DNA of 12,671 bases from Verrucomicrobiales bacterium (GTDB taxonomy: Bacteria > Verrucomicrobiota > Verrucomicrobiia > Verrucomicrobiales > DEV007). The position numbers were made by a program, and so were the translations under genes. Of this stretch, positions 5,581-12,587 are shown piece by piece (position 1 is the first letter of the stretch; each line of letters begins with the position of its first letter). The notes beneath the pieces are model-generated. The model did not search any database. It was not told the DNA's origin and was given only the letters and a program-made list of their open reading frames with translations. The stretch covers positions 1-12,671 of the forward strand of contig SLGN01000328.1 of the NCBI GenBank assembly GCA_007123695.1, given 5' to 3'.

Positions 5581-7134
5581 TCAGGGATTGAGGAAGGCGC
5601 GGATGAAGCGCCCGTTCCGGCTGAGGATCATGACGGAGGTCTTTCCCTTGGGGAGCGAGCCGAGCAGGTCGTAGAAGGTCGCCACGTCGGAAACGTCGTC
5701 TTGGTTGATGCGATGGACGAGGTCGCCGGGCTGGAAGCGCTGCTCGGCCTGGGAGCCGGGAGTGACCGAGGAGATCATGACGGCGGGGGCGTCTTCACTC
5801 ATCGAGAGCGCGGCGCGCTGCTGCGGCGTAAGTTCGGCGACGGAAATGCCGACCGCCTCGGCGATGGCCTGGCCGCTGGCGGAAATATCGGCGCGCAGCC
5901 GCAGGGTGTTTGTCTCGGAACGGGCGATGGCAACGACCTCCGCCTCGATGGTCTTTTCCTTCCGCACGATGGTGAGGGAGGCGACTTCGCCGGCCTTTTT
6001 CGAGCGGATGCGGGAGAGAGTCTCGTCGGCGTTGCGGATCGCCTTACCGTCGAACTTCGTGATGACATCGCCGGGCTTGAGCCCGGCGGCTTCGGCCGGG
6101 GAACCCTTCGAGACATCGGTGACGAGGGCGCCCTGGGTGCTGGGCAGGCCGAGGGCGAGGGCGTAGTTCCGGGAAATGTTGTCGACCTCTAGACCAAGAT
6201 AGCCGCGGATGAGGGGGCGCCCGAGGACGATGGCCTCGAAGACCTCGCGCACCTCGTTGGACGGGATAGCAAGGCCGATTCCCTGCCACACCTTGACGTT
6301 TTCCTGTCCGGTGAAAATGGCGACATTGATGCCGATGATCTCGCCGCGCACGTTCACGAGTGGGCCGCCTGAGTTTCCGGGGTTGATGACGGCATCGACT
6401 TGGAAGTATTCGTTGGCCCCGTCGTTGAGTTCGCGCTGCTTCGCGCTGACGATGCCGCGGGTGACCGTCTCGCTGAGTCCGAAGGGGTTGCCCACGGCGA
6501 GGACCATCTCGCCGACGCGGACTGACCGGGAGTCCCCGAAGGCGAGGGGCTGGAGATCGGGCAGCGAGCCGCCTTCGGGCGCTTGGATCTGGAGAACCGC
6601 AATGTCGACGTTTGGCTCGCTGCCGATCCACTCGGCGTCGTACTGGCCGCCGTCGTGCAGGGTCACGCGGATGGCGTCCACCCCGGCGACGACATGGTGG
6701 TTGGTGATCACGTGTCCTTCCTTGGTAACGACGACGCCCGAGCCGAGGCCGGGGGCGGCGTAGCTCTCGTTGCGCCGGTAGCCGAAGAGGCCCCAGGGAT
6801 CGGTCGGGACGACCCGGGTCACGTTGACCCGCTTGGTCGTGTCGATGCTGACGACGGAGGGCACGACGGCTTCGGTGAGGTCGGAAAGAGCCCGGTTCAC
6901 CTCCTCGAGGATGCCGAGTCCGTTGAGGTCGACGGGCTCGGCGCGGAGCAGGGCGGGAGCTTCGCCCTGGGCCACGACCGGTCTGCCCACGCCGATGGCG
7001 GCGGTGAGGGGGCGGCGCTGCAGCACGTCGAGCAGGCTGTAGCGCTCGCGCGGGCCTGGCAGCGAGAAGTAGAAAAGTCCGGAGAGCACGGCGACCAGGA
7101 CGAGGACGAGGAGCTGGAGGAGAAAGCGAAACAT
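5581..7134 (-). CDS. htrA: HtrA/Deg-family serine protease with two PDZ domains
   Basis: A 517-residue periplasmic or membrane-tethered protease. Residues 4-24 form a hydrophobic signal-anchor. The trypsin-like domain covers about 85-300 with the full triad: H147 in TNHHVV, D177 in NVDIAVL and S255 in NPGNSGGPL. PDZ1 spans about 305-400 (GYLGLEVDNIS, then GSPAEAAGLKPGDVITKFDG), PDZ2 about 425-515 (SSVTPGSQAEQRFQPGDLVHRI). HtrA proteins degrade or refold misfolded envelope proteins. ATG at 7134 is chosen because the signal-anchor follows directly; the frame stays open upstream through the neighbouring gene only as an artefact of high GC. There is no Shine-Dalgarno sequence (CCACC precedes ATG). 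It starts 41 bases after the thioredoxin-fold gene, which suggests joint transcription. Confidence 0.95.
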   Translation of the reverse strand: MFRFLLQLLVLVLVAVLSGLFYFSLPGPRERYSLLDVLQRRPLTAAIGVGRPVVAQGEAPALLRAEPVDLNGLGILEEVNRALSDLTEAVVPSVVSIDTTKRVNVTRVVPTDPWGLFGYRRNESYAAPGLGSGVVVTKEGHVITNHHVVAGVDAIRVTLHDGGQYDAEWIGSEPNVDIAVLQIQAPEGGSLPDLQPLAFGDSRSVRVGEMVLAVGNPFGLSETVTRGIVSAKQRELNDGANEYFQVDAVINPGNSGGPLVNVRGEIIGINVAIFTGQENVKVWQGIGLAIPSNEVREVFEAIVLGRPLIRGYLGLEVDNISRNYALALGLPSTQGALVTDVSKGSPAEAAGLKPGDVITKFDGKAIRNADETLSRIRSKKAGEVASLTIVRKEKTIEAEVVAIARSETNTLRLRADISASGQAIAEAVGISVAELTPQQRAALSMSEDAPAVMISSVTPGSQAEQRFQPGDLVHRINQDDVSDVATFYDLLGSLPKGKTSVMILSRNGRFIRAFLNP

Positions 7135-7175
7135 GGTGGGATGCGGCGGTTTCCGGGTCTTGATGGGGCGGCGGA

Positions 7176-8195
7176 TCACTTTTCTGTCGCCAGCATCGGG
7201 ACGGGGGGGAAGGACTCGGCCATGCGCTGGTCTTCGGGCGCCAGATCGTTGATCGGCAGAGTCCAACGCTGCCCCACCGCGTCGAGCAGGACGAGGTGGG
7301 TCGCATCGCGCTCGACGAACTTGGCGAAGAGCAGCCGTCCGAGGTAGTTCGACCAGTCGCGGAAGCCGCGGGCGACGAGTTCGGCGCGCTGCTCCTCGAC
7401 CGAGGCGAGGACAGGCTGGCATGCAGCGGTGAGGCGGTTGAAGTAATCGACGGGACGCCCGCTCCGGTAGCCCCGGATCCCGCGTTCCACCTCTCCGTTG
7501 GGGTTGAAAATGAGCACGTTCGGATAGCCCTTCACCTTGAATTTGTCCTTGATGCGCCGGAGCGAGTCGGGGGCGTCCGTGTAGTTGCGCGGGTAGCTGA
7601 GGTAGCAGATGACGAGGTTGTCCTTGACGTATTCGTTGAAGCTCTTGGTGGCGAAGACCTCCTCGGAGAGGGCCATCGCCTGGGGGTTCCAGATTGCGGT
7701 GAAGAGCAGCAGCATCGGCTTCTGCTCGCGTCGGGCGCGGAGGAAGGCGTAGCTCGGATTGACCTCCCACCAGGCGCTTTCGGGATCGTCCGGATAGACC
7801 GGAACGCGCTCGGGACGCTCGATTTCGACGACCCGGCTGCCGGTCTGGCGCTCGCTGACCACGGGCCCGGTGGGCAGGGTGGAGGAGACCGCCGGGGCCG
7901 GGGCAGGCACGAGGTCGCCGGGCGGCGGGGGGGCTGGCAGGAGGCCGGTCTCCATCGGAGCGGAGGAGGGAAGTTCCTCGTCGGGAGGGCCGGGTGCGAA
8001 ATCGACCAAGTCGCCGGGCTGGGTGGGACGGGCCACGAGCGGGCTCGCATCCCCGCCGGACGGGGCTGCGAAGGCGGAATCCGGCGGTCCGGGCACGGGC
8101 GGGGCCTCGACGCGACCGTCCTGGGCTCCGACGAGAGCCGCGCCCGCGAGGGCGGCCGGGAACGCAGTCAGGAAGATGGCTCGGAGGGGCTTCAT
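7176..8195 (-). CDS. Exported thioredoxin-fold protein lacking CXXC, with C-terminal SHD1 domain
   Basis: A 339-residue protein. A signal peptide is seen at 1-24 (basic start, hydrophobic core, AAL-VGA-Q), followed by a proline-rich, low-complexity linker to about 140. Residues 145-260 have thioredoxin-like features: LLLFTAIWNPQA (163-173), where the usual W-C-x-x-C is W169-N-P-Q-A, then a helix, strand VICYLS, and the cis-proline motif VKGYPNVLIFNPNGE (221-235). The end (about 276-326: RGFRDWSNYLGRLLFAKFVE, then HLVLLDAVGQRWTLPINDLAPED) matches the SHD1 (SLA1 homology) pattern, common in Planctomycetota and Verrucomicrobiota exported proteins. The thioredoxin site cannot do thiol exchange, so a binding or chaperone role beside HtrA is more likely. 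ATG 8195 was chosen since it gives the signal peptide; an upstream ATG at 8255 would spoil it. Confidence 0.85.
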   Translation of the reverse strand: MKPLRAIFLTAFPAALAGAALVGAQDGRVEAPPVPGPPDSAFAAPSGGDASPLVARPTQPGDLVDFAPGPPDEELPSSAPMETGLLPAPPPPGDLVPAPAPAVSSTLPTGPVVSERQTGSRVVEIERPERVPVYPDDPESAWWEVNPSYAFLRARREQKPMLLLFTAIWNPQAMALSEEVFATKSFNEYVKDNLVICYLSYPRNYTDAPDSLRRIKDKFKVKGYPNVLIFNPNGEVERGIRGYRSGRPVDYFNRLTAACQPVLASVEEQRAELVARGFRDWSNYLGRLLFAKFVERDATHLVLLDAVGQRWTLPINDLAPEDQRMAESFPPVPMLATEK

Positions 8196-8301
8196 CGGGG
8201 CTCTGGCGTGGCATACGGTAGCAAAGACCCGATATTTTGATAGGAAAATTGACAAGCGGCAGGTCCCTTGCTCTCGTTCCCGCCGAAGCGGCGCATCCCC
8301 A
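8196..8301. promoter_or_regulatory. Divergent promoter region with AT-rich patch
   Basis: The 106 bases separate the divergently transcribed thioredoxin-fold gene (left) and the Mrp operon (right). An AT-rich patch at about 8231-8255 stands out in GC-rich DNA and contains TTGACA at 8249-8254 on the plus strand, the consensus -35 hexamer. No convincing -10 lies 16-18 bases downstream. On the minus strand TTGTCA at 8255-8250 is followed by an AT-rich stretch but again without a good -10. Both promoters probably lie here; the exact elements are unclear. Confidence 0.4.
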
Positions 8302-8814
8302 ATGGACCAGCGATCTCCCAGAAACCGACTCTACACCGGCCTATTCTTCGTTGGCCTGTTCGCCAGTTGGGTGGCGTTCTCTGGGCTGCTTGACGCCTTC
8401 CATCTCGCCCTCGGCGTCGTTTCCTGCGGCATCGTCACATGGCTTTCCGCCGACTTGCTCTTCGACGACCGCACCCAGCCTCTGTCGTGGCGCATTCGGC
8501 AGGGCTGGCGGCTGCTTGGCTACGTGGGCTGGCTGCTCGGCCAAGTCGTCCTCGCAAATGTCTTTGTCTTCAAGCTCGCCATCGCGGGGCGCCGCTCCCT
8601 GCAGCCGCAGATCATCCGCCACCGCACCACCCTGCAGTCCGACTTCGAGAAGTTCCTCTTCGCCAACTCCATCACCCTGACTCCGGGAACGGTCACGATG
8701 AAGATCCTCGGCGACGACTACTTCGTCCATGCCATCGACGATGTCTCGGCCGCAGGCCTTGGCGGAGAAATGGAGCGCCGCATCGCCCGCATCTTCGAAC
8801 CACCCGGCAGATGA
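8302..8814 (+). CDS. mnhE: Mrp/Mnh cation antiporter subunit E
   Basis: A 170-residue membrane protein, typical length for MnhE/MrpE. It has N-terminal membrane segments (about 12-55) with the 'W..fSG...afHl.lG' pattern (WVAFSGLLDAFHLALG), a third segment near 70-93 (WLLGQVVLANVFVFKLAI) and the hallmark ANSITLTPGTVTMKI (121-135) that precedes a small soluble domain. MrpE is an accessory subunit of the multi-subunit Na+(Li+,K+)/H+ antiporter in the inner membrane. ATG 8302 gives a standard start; there is no Shine-Dalgarno sequence. Its stop overlaps the start of the next gene (ATGA), so it opens a coupled operon. Confidence 0.93.
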   Translation: MDQRSPRNRLYTGLFFVGLFASWVAFSGLLDAFHLALGVVSCGIVTWLSADLLFDDRTQPLSWRIRQGWRLLGYVGWLLGQVVLANVFVFKLAIAGRRSLQPQIIRHRTTLQSDFEKFLFANSITLTPGTVTMKILGDDYFVHAIDDVSAAGLGGEMERRIARIFEPPGR

Positions 8815-9131
8815 GCTTCGAGTCCTTCGCCATCGGGGTGGGCGTGGCCCTCCTCGTCCTGATGCTGCCGGCGATCTACCGCATCGTCGCCGGCCCCACC
8901 GCGCTCGACCGCATCGTCGCGGTCAACATCATCGGCACGAAAACGGCGGTGCTGCTCGTCGTCATCGGCGTGGTCTTCGGACGGGTCGAAATGTTCGTCG
9001 ATTTCGCCCTCGCGTACGCCCTGCTCAACTTCACCGGTTCGATCGCAGCGGCGCGCTACCTCCACCGCGCCAAGCAGGCCCACGCCAAGACGACCGCCCC
9101 GCCCACCACCGGAAAGCCCGCCGAACCATGA
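8811..9131 (+). CDS. mnhF: Mrp/Mnh cation antiporter subunit F
   Basis: A 106-residue protein with three membrane helices (about 5-24, 35-55 and 60-82). Family hallmarks are the loop GPTALDRIVAVN (28-39), with an acidic residue between helices 1 and 2, and VDFALAYALLNFTGSIAAARY (63-83) in helix 3. The C-terminal 20 residues are a proline/threonine-rich tail that is not part of the family core. MrpF is a small structural subunit of the antiporter. The gene overlaps both neighbours by 4 bases (ATGA), indicating translational coupling. Confidence 0.94.
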   Translation: MSFESFAIGVGVALLVLMLPAIYRIVAGPTALDRIVAVNIIGTKTAVLLVVIGVVFGRVEMFVDFALAYALLNFTGSIAAARYLHRAKQAHAKTTAPPTTGKPAEP

Positions 9132-9499
9132 TCTTCTCCCTACTCGGCGGGCTCCTCATCGTTGCGGGCCTCGTCTTCTTCTTCGGAGCGGCCCTTGGGC
9201 TGCTGCGCTTTCCCGACTTCTACAGCCGCATGCACGCGGCGGGGAAGGGGGACACGCTTTCGAGCCTGCTCGTGGTGATCGGCTTCGCGCTGCACGAGCT
9301 GCACGACTTCTCCAGCTTCACGCACGACTGGCCCACCATCCTCGTGATCCTCAAGCTCTCCGCCATCGTCGTCTTCATCTTCCTGACCAGCCCGACCAGC
9401 ACGAGCGCCCTCATGGACGCCGGCTGGGAGGACGGGGTCGAACCCGTCATCGAACCTGGCCGCCCCAACGTCCTCCGCGACGACACCGAAGCCCGCTGA
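9128..9499 (+). CDS. mnhG: Mrp/Mnh cation antiporter subunit G
   Basis: A 123-residue protein with three membrane helices (about 3-24, 43-58 and 68-88). The hallmark GLLRFPDFYSRMHAAGKGDT (24-43) and LTSPTSTSALMDAG (86-99) identify MnhG/PhaG-type subunits. The tail after about 100 is hydrophilic and acidic. MrpG is required for assembly of the antiporter complex. It follows mnhF with a 4-base overlap; the next start lies 13 bases after its stop. Confidence 0.94.
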   Translation: MIFSLLGGLLIVAGLVFFFGAALGLLRFPDFYSRMHAAGKGDTLSSLLVVIGFALHELHDFSSFTHDWPTILVILKLSAIVVFIFLTSPTSTSALMDAGWEDGVEPVIEPGRPNVLRDDTEAR

Positions 9500-9512
9500 A
9501 CGCCGACCCGCC

Positions 9513-9758
9513 GTGATCCTCTCGCTCAACATCGTCCTGCTCGTCTTCCTCGTCGTCGCGGCGGTCATTTCCCTCGGGGTGAAAGACCTCCTCAGCGGCT
9601 CGATGGTGCTGGGCATCTACGGTTTCCTCATCTGCCTGCTGTGGGCGGAAATGGGCGCCGTCGACGTGGCCTTCACCGAGGCCGCCGTCGGCGCCGGGGT
9701 CAGCACGGTGCTCTTCGTCGCCACGATCCTGAACACGAAACGCCGCTCCACCGACTGA
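9513..9758 (+). CDS. DUF4040 / MbhD-like antiporter subunit (split MrpA piece)
   Basis: An 81-residue protein with a GTG start, three hydrophobic helices and the hallmark LLWAEMGAVDVAFTEAAVGAG (43-62), matching the DUF4040/MbhD domain found in the C-terminal part of MrpA. In Mbh/Mbs complexes and split-type Mrp operons it is a separate protein, as here. In Mrp structures this domain lies in the membrane at the junction of the antiporter modules and its acidic residue (E56 in FTEAA) is thought to take part in cation transfer. The stop and the next start overlap (TGATG). Confidence 0.88.
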   Translation: MILSLNIVLLVFLVVAAVISLGVKDLLSGSMVLGIYGFLICLLWAEMGAVDVAFTEAAVGAGVSTVLFVATILNTKRRSTD

Positions 9759-10555
9759 TGAACGCGAAAGTCTCCGCCACCATCGCCGTGATCATCACCG
9801 GAGCGGTCCTGCTCTACGGGGTCGCGGACTTTCCCGACTTCGGCGACCCGACCTCGCCGGCCAACGCCGGGGTCGAGGGCGGCGCCCCCTCGGCCTCGCT
9901 CCACTTCATCAACGAGAGCTACAAGGAGACGAAGGTGCCCAACCTCGTCACCTCCGTCCTCGCCGACTACCGGGGCTACGACACGATGTTCGAAACCGTC
10001 GTGATCTTCGCCGCCGGCCTCGCCATCTTCGTGATCCTGCGCAACCTGCGCAGCGACGACCCCCTGCCCGAACCCCTTCCTGCGACGGAGGACCGGTTCA
10101 TCGACGGGGACCACCAGCGCATCATCGTCGGCACCACCTGCCGCATCGCCATCCCTCTGGTGCAGATTTTCGCCCTCTACGTCGTCGCCCACGGCCACCA
10201 CAGTCCCGGGGGCGGCTTCCAGGGCGGGGTCATGCTCGGGGCGAGCTTCATCCTCGTGGCCCTCGGCGGGAACCTGCGCGACGCCCTCGCCCGCCTCGGC
10301 GAGGACACCTTCATGCGGCTGGCCTCGCTCGGCATCCTCATCTACGCGGCCTTCGGGCTGGTGCCCCAGTTCCTCGGACGCAACTTCCTCGACTACGGGG
10401 TGCTGGAAAAAATCTTCCTGACCGACGGTCCCGAGATGGCCCGCTCGCACAGCATGCTGGGCGTCGAGGTCGGCGTGGCCCTGACGGTGATGTCGATCAT
10501 GTTCGCGATCTTCGCCAACCTCTCGAGCCGCGGGGAGATGCGCGGCGGCCTTTGA
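9758..10555 (+). CDS. mnhB: MbhE-like plus MnhB fusion subunit
   Basis: A 265-residue protein made of two parts. Residues 1-98 match the MbhE type: a first helix (7-22), a soluble loop, then NLVTSVLADYRGYDTMFETV (62-81) leading into a second helix. Residues 115-262 match MnhB/MrpB: RIAIPLVQIFALYVVAHGHH (129-148), PGGGFQGGVMLGAS (150-163) and further helices to the end. The fusion supplies the MrpA C-terminal MbhE portion and MrpB in one chain. It starts inside the stop of the previous gene (TGATG). There are 46 non-coding bases before mnhC. Confidence 0.92.
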   Translation: MNAKVSATIAVIITGAVLLYGVADFPDFGDPTSPANAGVEGGAPSASLHFINESYKETKVPNLVTSVLADYRGYDTMFETVVIFAAGLAIFVILRNLRSDDPLPEPLPATEDRFIDGDHQRIIVGTTCRIAIPLVQIFALYVVAHGHHSPGGGFQGGVMLGASFILVALGGNLRDALARLGEDTFMRLASLGILIYAAFGLVPQFLGRNFLDYGVLEKIFLTDGPEMARSHSMLGVEVGVALTVMSIMFAIFANLSSRGEMRGGL

Positions 10556-10601
10556 ATCCCCCTTGCCCCGCCTCCCCCTCCACTCCTGCCCGCCCCTCAC
10601 C

Positions 10602-11036
10602 ATGGCCGAATTCCTCTGGAAAACCATCGGACACCACTTCAACTTCTGGGTCTACATCGTGCTGCTCATGCTCGGCCTCTGGGCGACCATCGCGAAGAAC
10701 AATCTCGTGAAAAAGCTCATGGGCCTCTCGATCTTCCAGTCGGCCATCATCCTGCTCTACGTCTCCATCGGGACGAAGGAAGGGGCGACCATCCCCATTC
10801 TCGACCACCACGGGCACATCCCGTCGGAGAGCCACCACGCCGACGTCGGCCCCGAGATCGCCGCCCATGGCGTCGCCAACCCGCTGCCGCACGTCCTCAT
10901 GCTCACGGCCATCGTCGTCGGCGTCGCCACCCTCGGCGTCGCCCTCTCCCTCGTCCAAGCCATCTACCGCGACTTCGGCACGGTCGAGGAAGACGAACTG
11001 CTTCGCGAAATCAAGTCGCTCCATCCCGATGGCTGA
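10602..11036 (+). CDS. mnhC: Mrp/Mnh cation antiporter subunit C (NuoK-like)
   Basis: A 144-residue NuoK-like protein with three membrane helices (about 15-30, 38-58 and 97-120). The third contains the motif NPLPHVLMLTAIVVGVATLGVA, the counterpart of 'DPLPQALVLTAIVIG' in MrpC. Between helices 2 and 3 lies a longer loop rich in histidine (DHHGHIPSESHH and AAHG). MrpC links the antiporter-like subunits within the membrane arm. ATG 10602 is preferred over the in-frame TTG at 10563, which would add a proline-rich start. The end overlaps mnhD by 8 bases. Confidence 0.92.
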   Translation: MAEFLWKTIGHHFNFWVYIVLLMLGLWATIAKNNLVKKLMGLSIFQSAIILLYVSIGTKEGATIPILDHHGHIPSESHHADVGPEIAAHGVANPLPHVLMLTAIVVGVATLGVALSLVQAIYRDFGTVEEDELLREIKSLHPDG

Positions 11037-12582
11037 CCAGTTCCCCGCCATCCTCGTGCTCGCCCCGCTTTTCGGGGCGCTGCTCCTCGGGCTCGTCGGC
11101 GACCGCGACCACCGGCTCTGCCTCCCCGTCGTAGCCGCCTCGCTCGGAACCTCGCTCTACGCCGCCGTCGGGCTGCTCCGGCGCGTTCTCGCCGAAGGTC
11201 CAGTCAACTACTTCCTCGGCGGCTGGGAGGAGCCGCTCGGCATCGGCATCGTCCTGCGGGCCGACTCCATGAACACCCCGGTTCTGGTCCTTGTCGCAGC
11301 CGTCGCCCTGCTCGTGGCTTGTTTCTCGCGCAGGCCCGCAGGCGCCCGGGACTCCGAGAAAAGCCCGCAGTACTACACGCTCTTCCTCCTCCTCTGCACC
11401 GCGCTCTTCGGCATCACCATCACCGCCGACGCCTTCAACCTCTTCGTCCTCGTCGAGGTCTCGGCCCTGAGCAGCTACGGACTCGTCGCCATCGGCAGCT
11501 CGCGGCGCTGCAAGATCGCCGCCCTCAACTACCTCATCATGGGCACGGTGGGCGCCTCCTTCTACCTTCTCGGCACCGGCTACCTCTACCTCAGCGTCGG
11601 CTCGCTCAGCATGCCCGACATCCAGACCATTCTCGCCAGCAACGAAGCCGCCGCCTCCTCGCGCGCGGTCCGCACCGCCTTCGTCCTGATGCTCGTCGGG
11701 ATCTGGATCAAGATGGCCTTCTTCCCCCTCTACGGCTGGCTCCCCAACGCCTACAGCTACTGCCCCTCGGCCACCTCCAGCCTGCTCGCCCCGCTCATGA
11801 CGAAGGTCTCGGTCTACGTCATGGTCCGGGTCATGACCGGCGTCTTCGGGCTCGACTGGATCTTCGGGCACCTCGGCTGGAACCACCTCGTCGTCTGGTT
11901 CGCGGTCGTCGCGATCCTCGCCGGCTCGATCCTCGCGCTGGCCCAGCGCGAACTCAAGAAGATGCTCTGCTACCTCATCGTGGCCGAGGTCGGCTACATG
12001 GTCGGCGGGGCCTGGCTCGGCGACGCGGGAAGCTGGGGCCTCACCGGGGCGCTCTACCACATCCTCGCCGACGGGCTCATGACGCTCACCCTCTTCCTCG
12101 CCGCCGGGATCTTCGCCAAGCGCCTCGGCGCCATCGAGATCGGCGACCTCTCGGGACTCTTCCGCAAGATGCCGCTGGTCTCGGTCGGCTTCGTCGTCGC
12201 CGGCCTCGCCATGATCGGGGTGCCGCCGACCTGCGGTTTCTTCAGCAAGTTCTACCTCATCCGCGGCGGCATCGAAAGCGGCCAGTGGGGCTACGTCGTG
12301 GCCCTGCTCGTCTCCAGCCTCGTCAACGCGGTCCTCTTCTTCCGCATCTTCGAGATCGCCCACTTCGGCAAAAATCCGCCCGAAGGCCACGCCCACCACG
12401 GCGAAAGCGAAGGCGAAGGGCACGAGGCCGCCATCGCACGCGTCGCCGTGCCCGCGCACGCCCTCGCGCCGCTGCTGCTCGCGGCGGCGGGCATCGTCCT
12501 GCTCGGCGTCTTCAACGGCCCCGTCGTCGACTTCCTCCGCGAATCCCTCCCCGCCGCCTCCGCTGCGGCCCCCGCCCCCTGA
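11029..12582 (+). CDS. mnhD: Mrp/Mnh cation antiporter subunit D (NuoL/M/N family)
   Basis: A 517-residue antiporter-like membrane protein, about the usual length for MnhD, with roughly 14 helices. Key residues are E143 in the helix FNLFVLVEVSALSSYGLVAIG (136-156), K228 in GIWIKMAFFPLYGWLPNAY (224-242), K259 in APLMTKVSVYVMVR (254-267) and K407 in GFFSKFYLI (403-411). Together these form the polar path for protons across the membrane. In the stretch AYHI/LADGLMTLTLFL (about 342-357) a lysine common in MrpD relatives is replaced by T352. A loop at 449-466 is rich in His and Glu. It begins inside the mnhC stop (ATGGCTGA). Confidence 0.94.
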   Translation: MADQFPAILVLAPLFGALLLGLVGDRDHRLCLPVVAASLGTSLYAAVGLLRRVLAEGPVNYFLGGWEEPLGIGIVLRADSMNTPVLVLVAAVALLVACFSRRPAGARDSEKSPQYYTLFLLLCTALFGITITADAFNLFVLVEVSALSSYGLVAIGSSRRCKIAALNYLIMGTVGASFYLLGTGYLYLSVGSLSMPDIQTILASNEAAASSRAVRTAFVLMLVGIWIKMAFFPLYGWLPNAYSYCPSATSSLLAPLMTKVSVYVMVRVMTGVFGLDWIFGHLGWNHLVVWFAVVAILAGSILALAQRELKKMLCYLIVAEVGYMVGGAWLGDAGSWGLTGALYHILADGLMTLTLFLAAGIFAKRLGAIEIGDLSGLFRKMPLVSVGFVVAGLAMIGVPPTCGFFSKFYLIRGGIESGQWGYVVALLVSSLVNAVLFFRIFEIAHFGKNPPEGHAHHGESEGEGHEAAIARVAVPAHALAPLLLAAAGIVLLGVFNGPVVDFLRESLPAASAAAPAP

Positions 12583-12587
12583 CCGGC

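Noticed and set aside
4434..5591. A 385-codon plus-strand frame opposite the GNAT gene
   Set aside because: It is a GC-driven shadow; the minus-strand GNAT protein has clear family signatures.
5581..8214. An 877-codon open frame covering HtrA and the region upstream
   Set aside because: The upstream part is arginine/proline-rich nonsense antisense to nothing and overlaps the well-supported thioredoxin-fold gene in another frame. The signal-anchor start at 7134 is the true HtrA start.
10563..10601. TTG start for mnhC
   Set aside because: It would add a proline-rich stretch not seen in MrpC proteins; ATG 10602 starts just before the first helix region.
11011..12459. A 482-codon open frame on the minus strand opposite mnhD
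   Set aside because: It is composed almost entirely of acidic residues, G, A and V from the antisense of GC-rich third positions, and mnhD has all family motifs.
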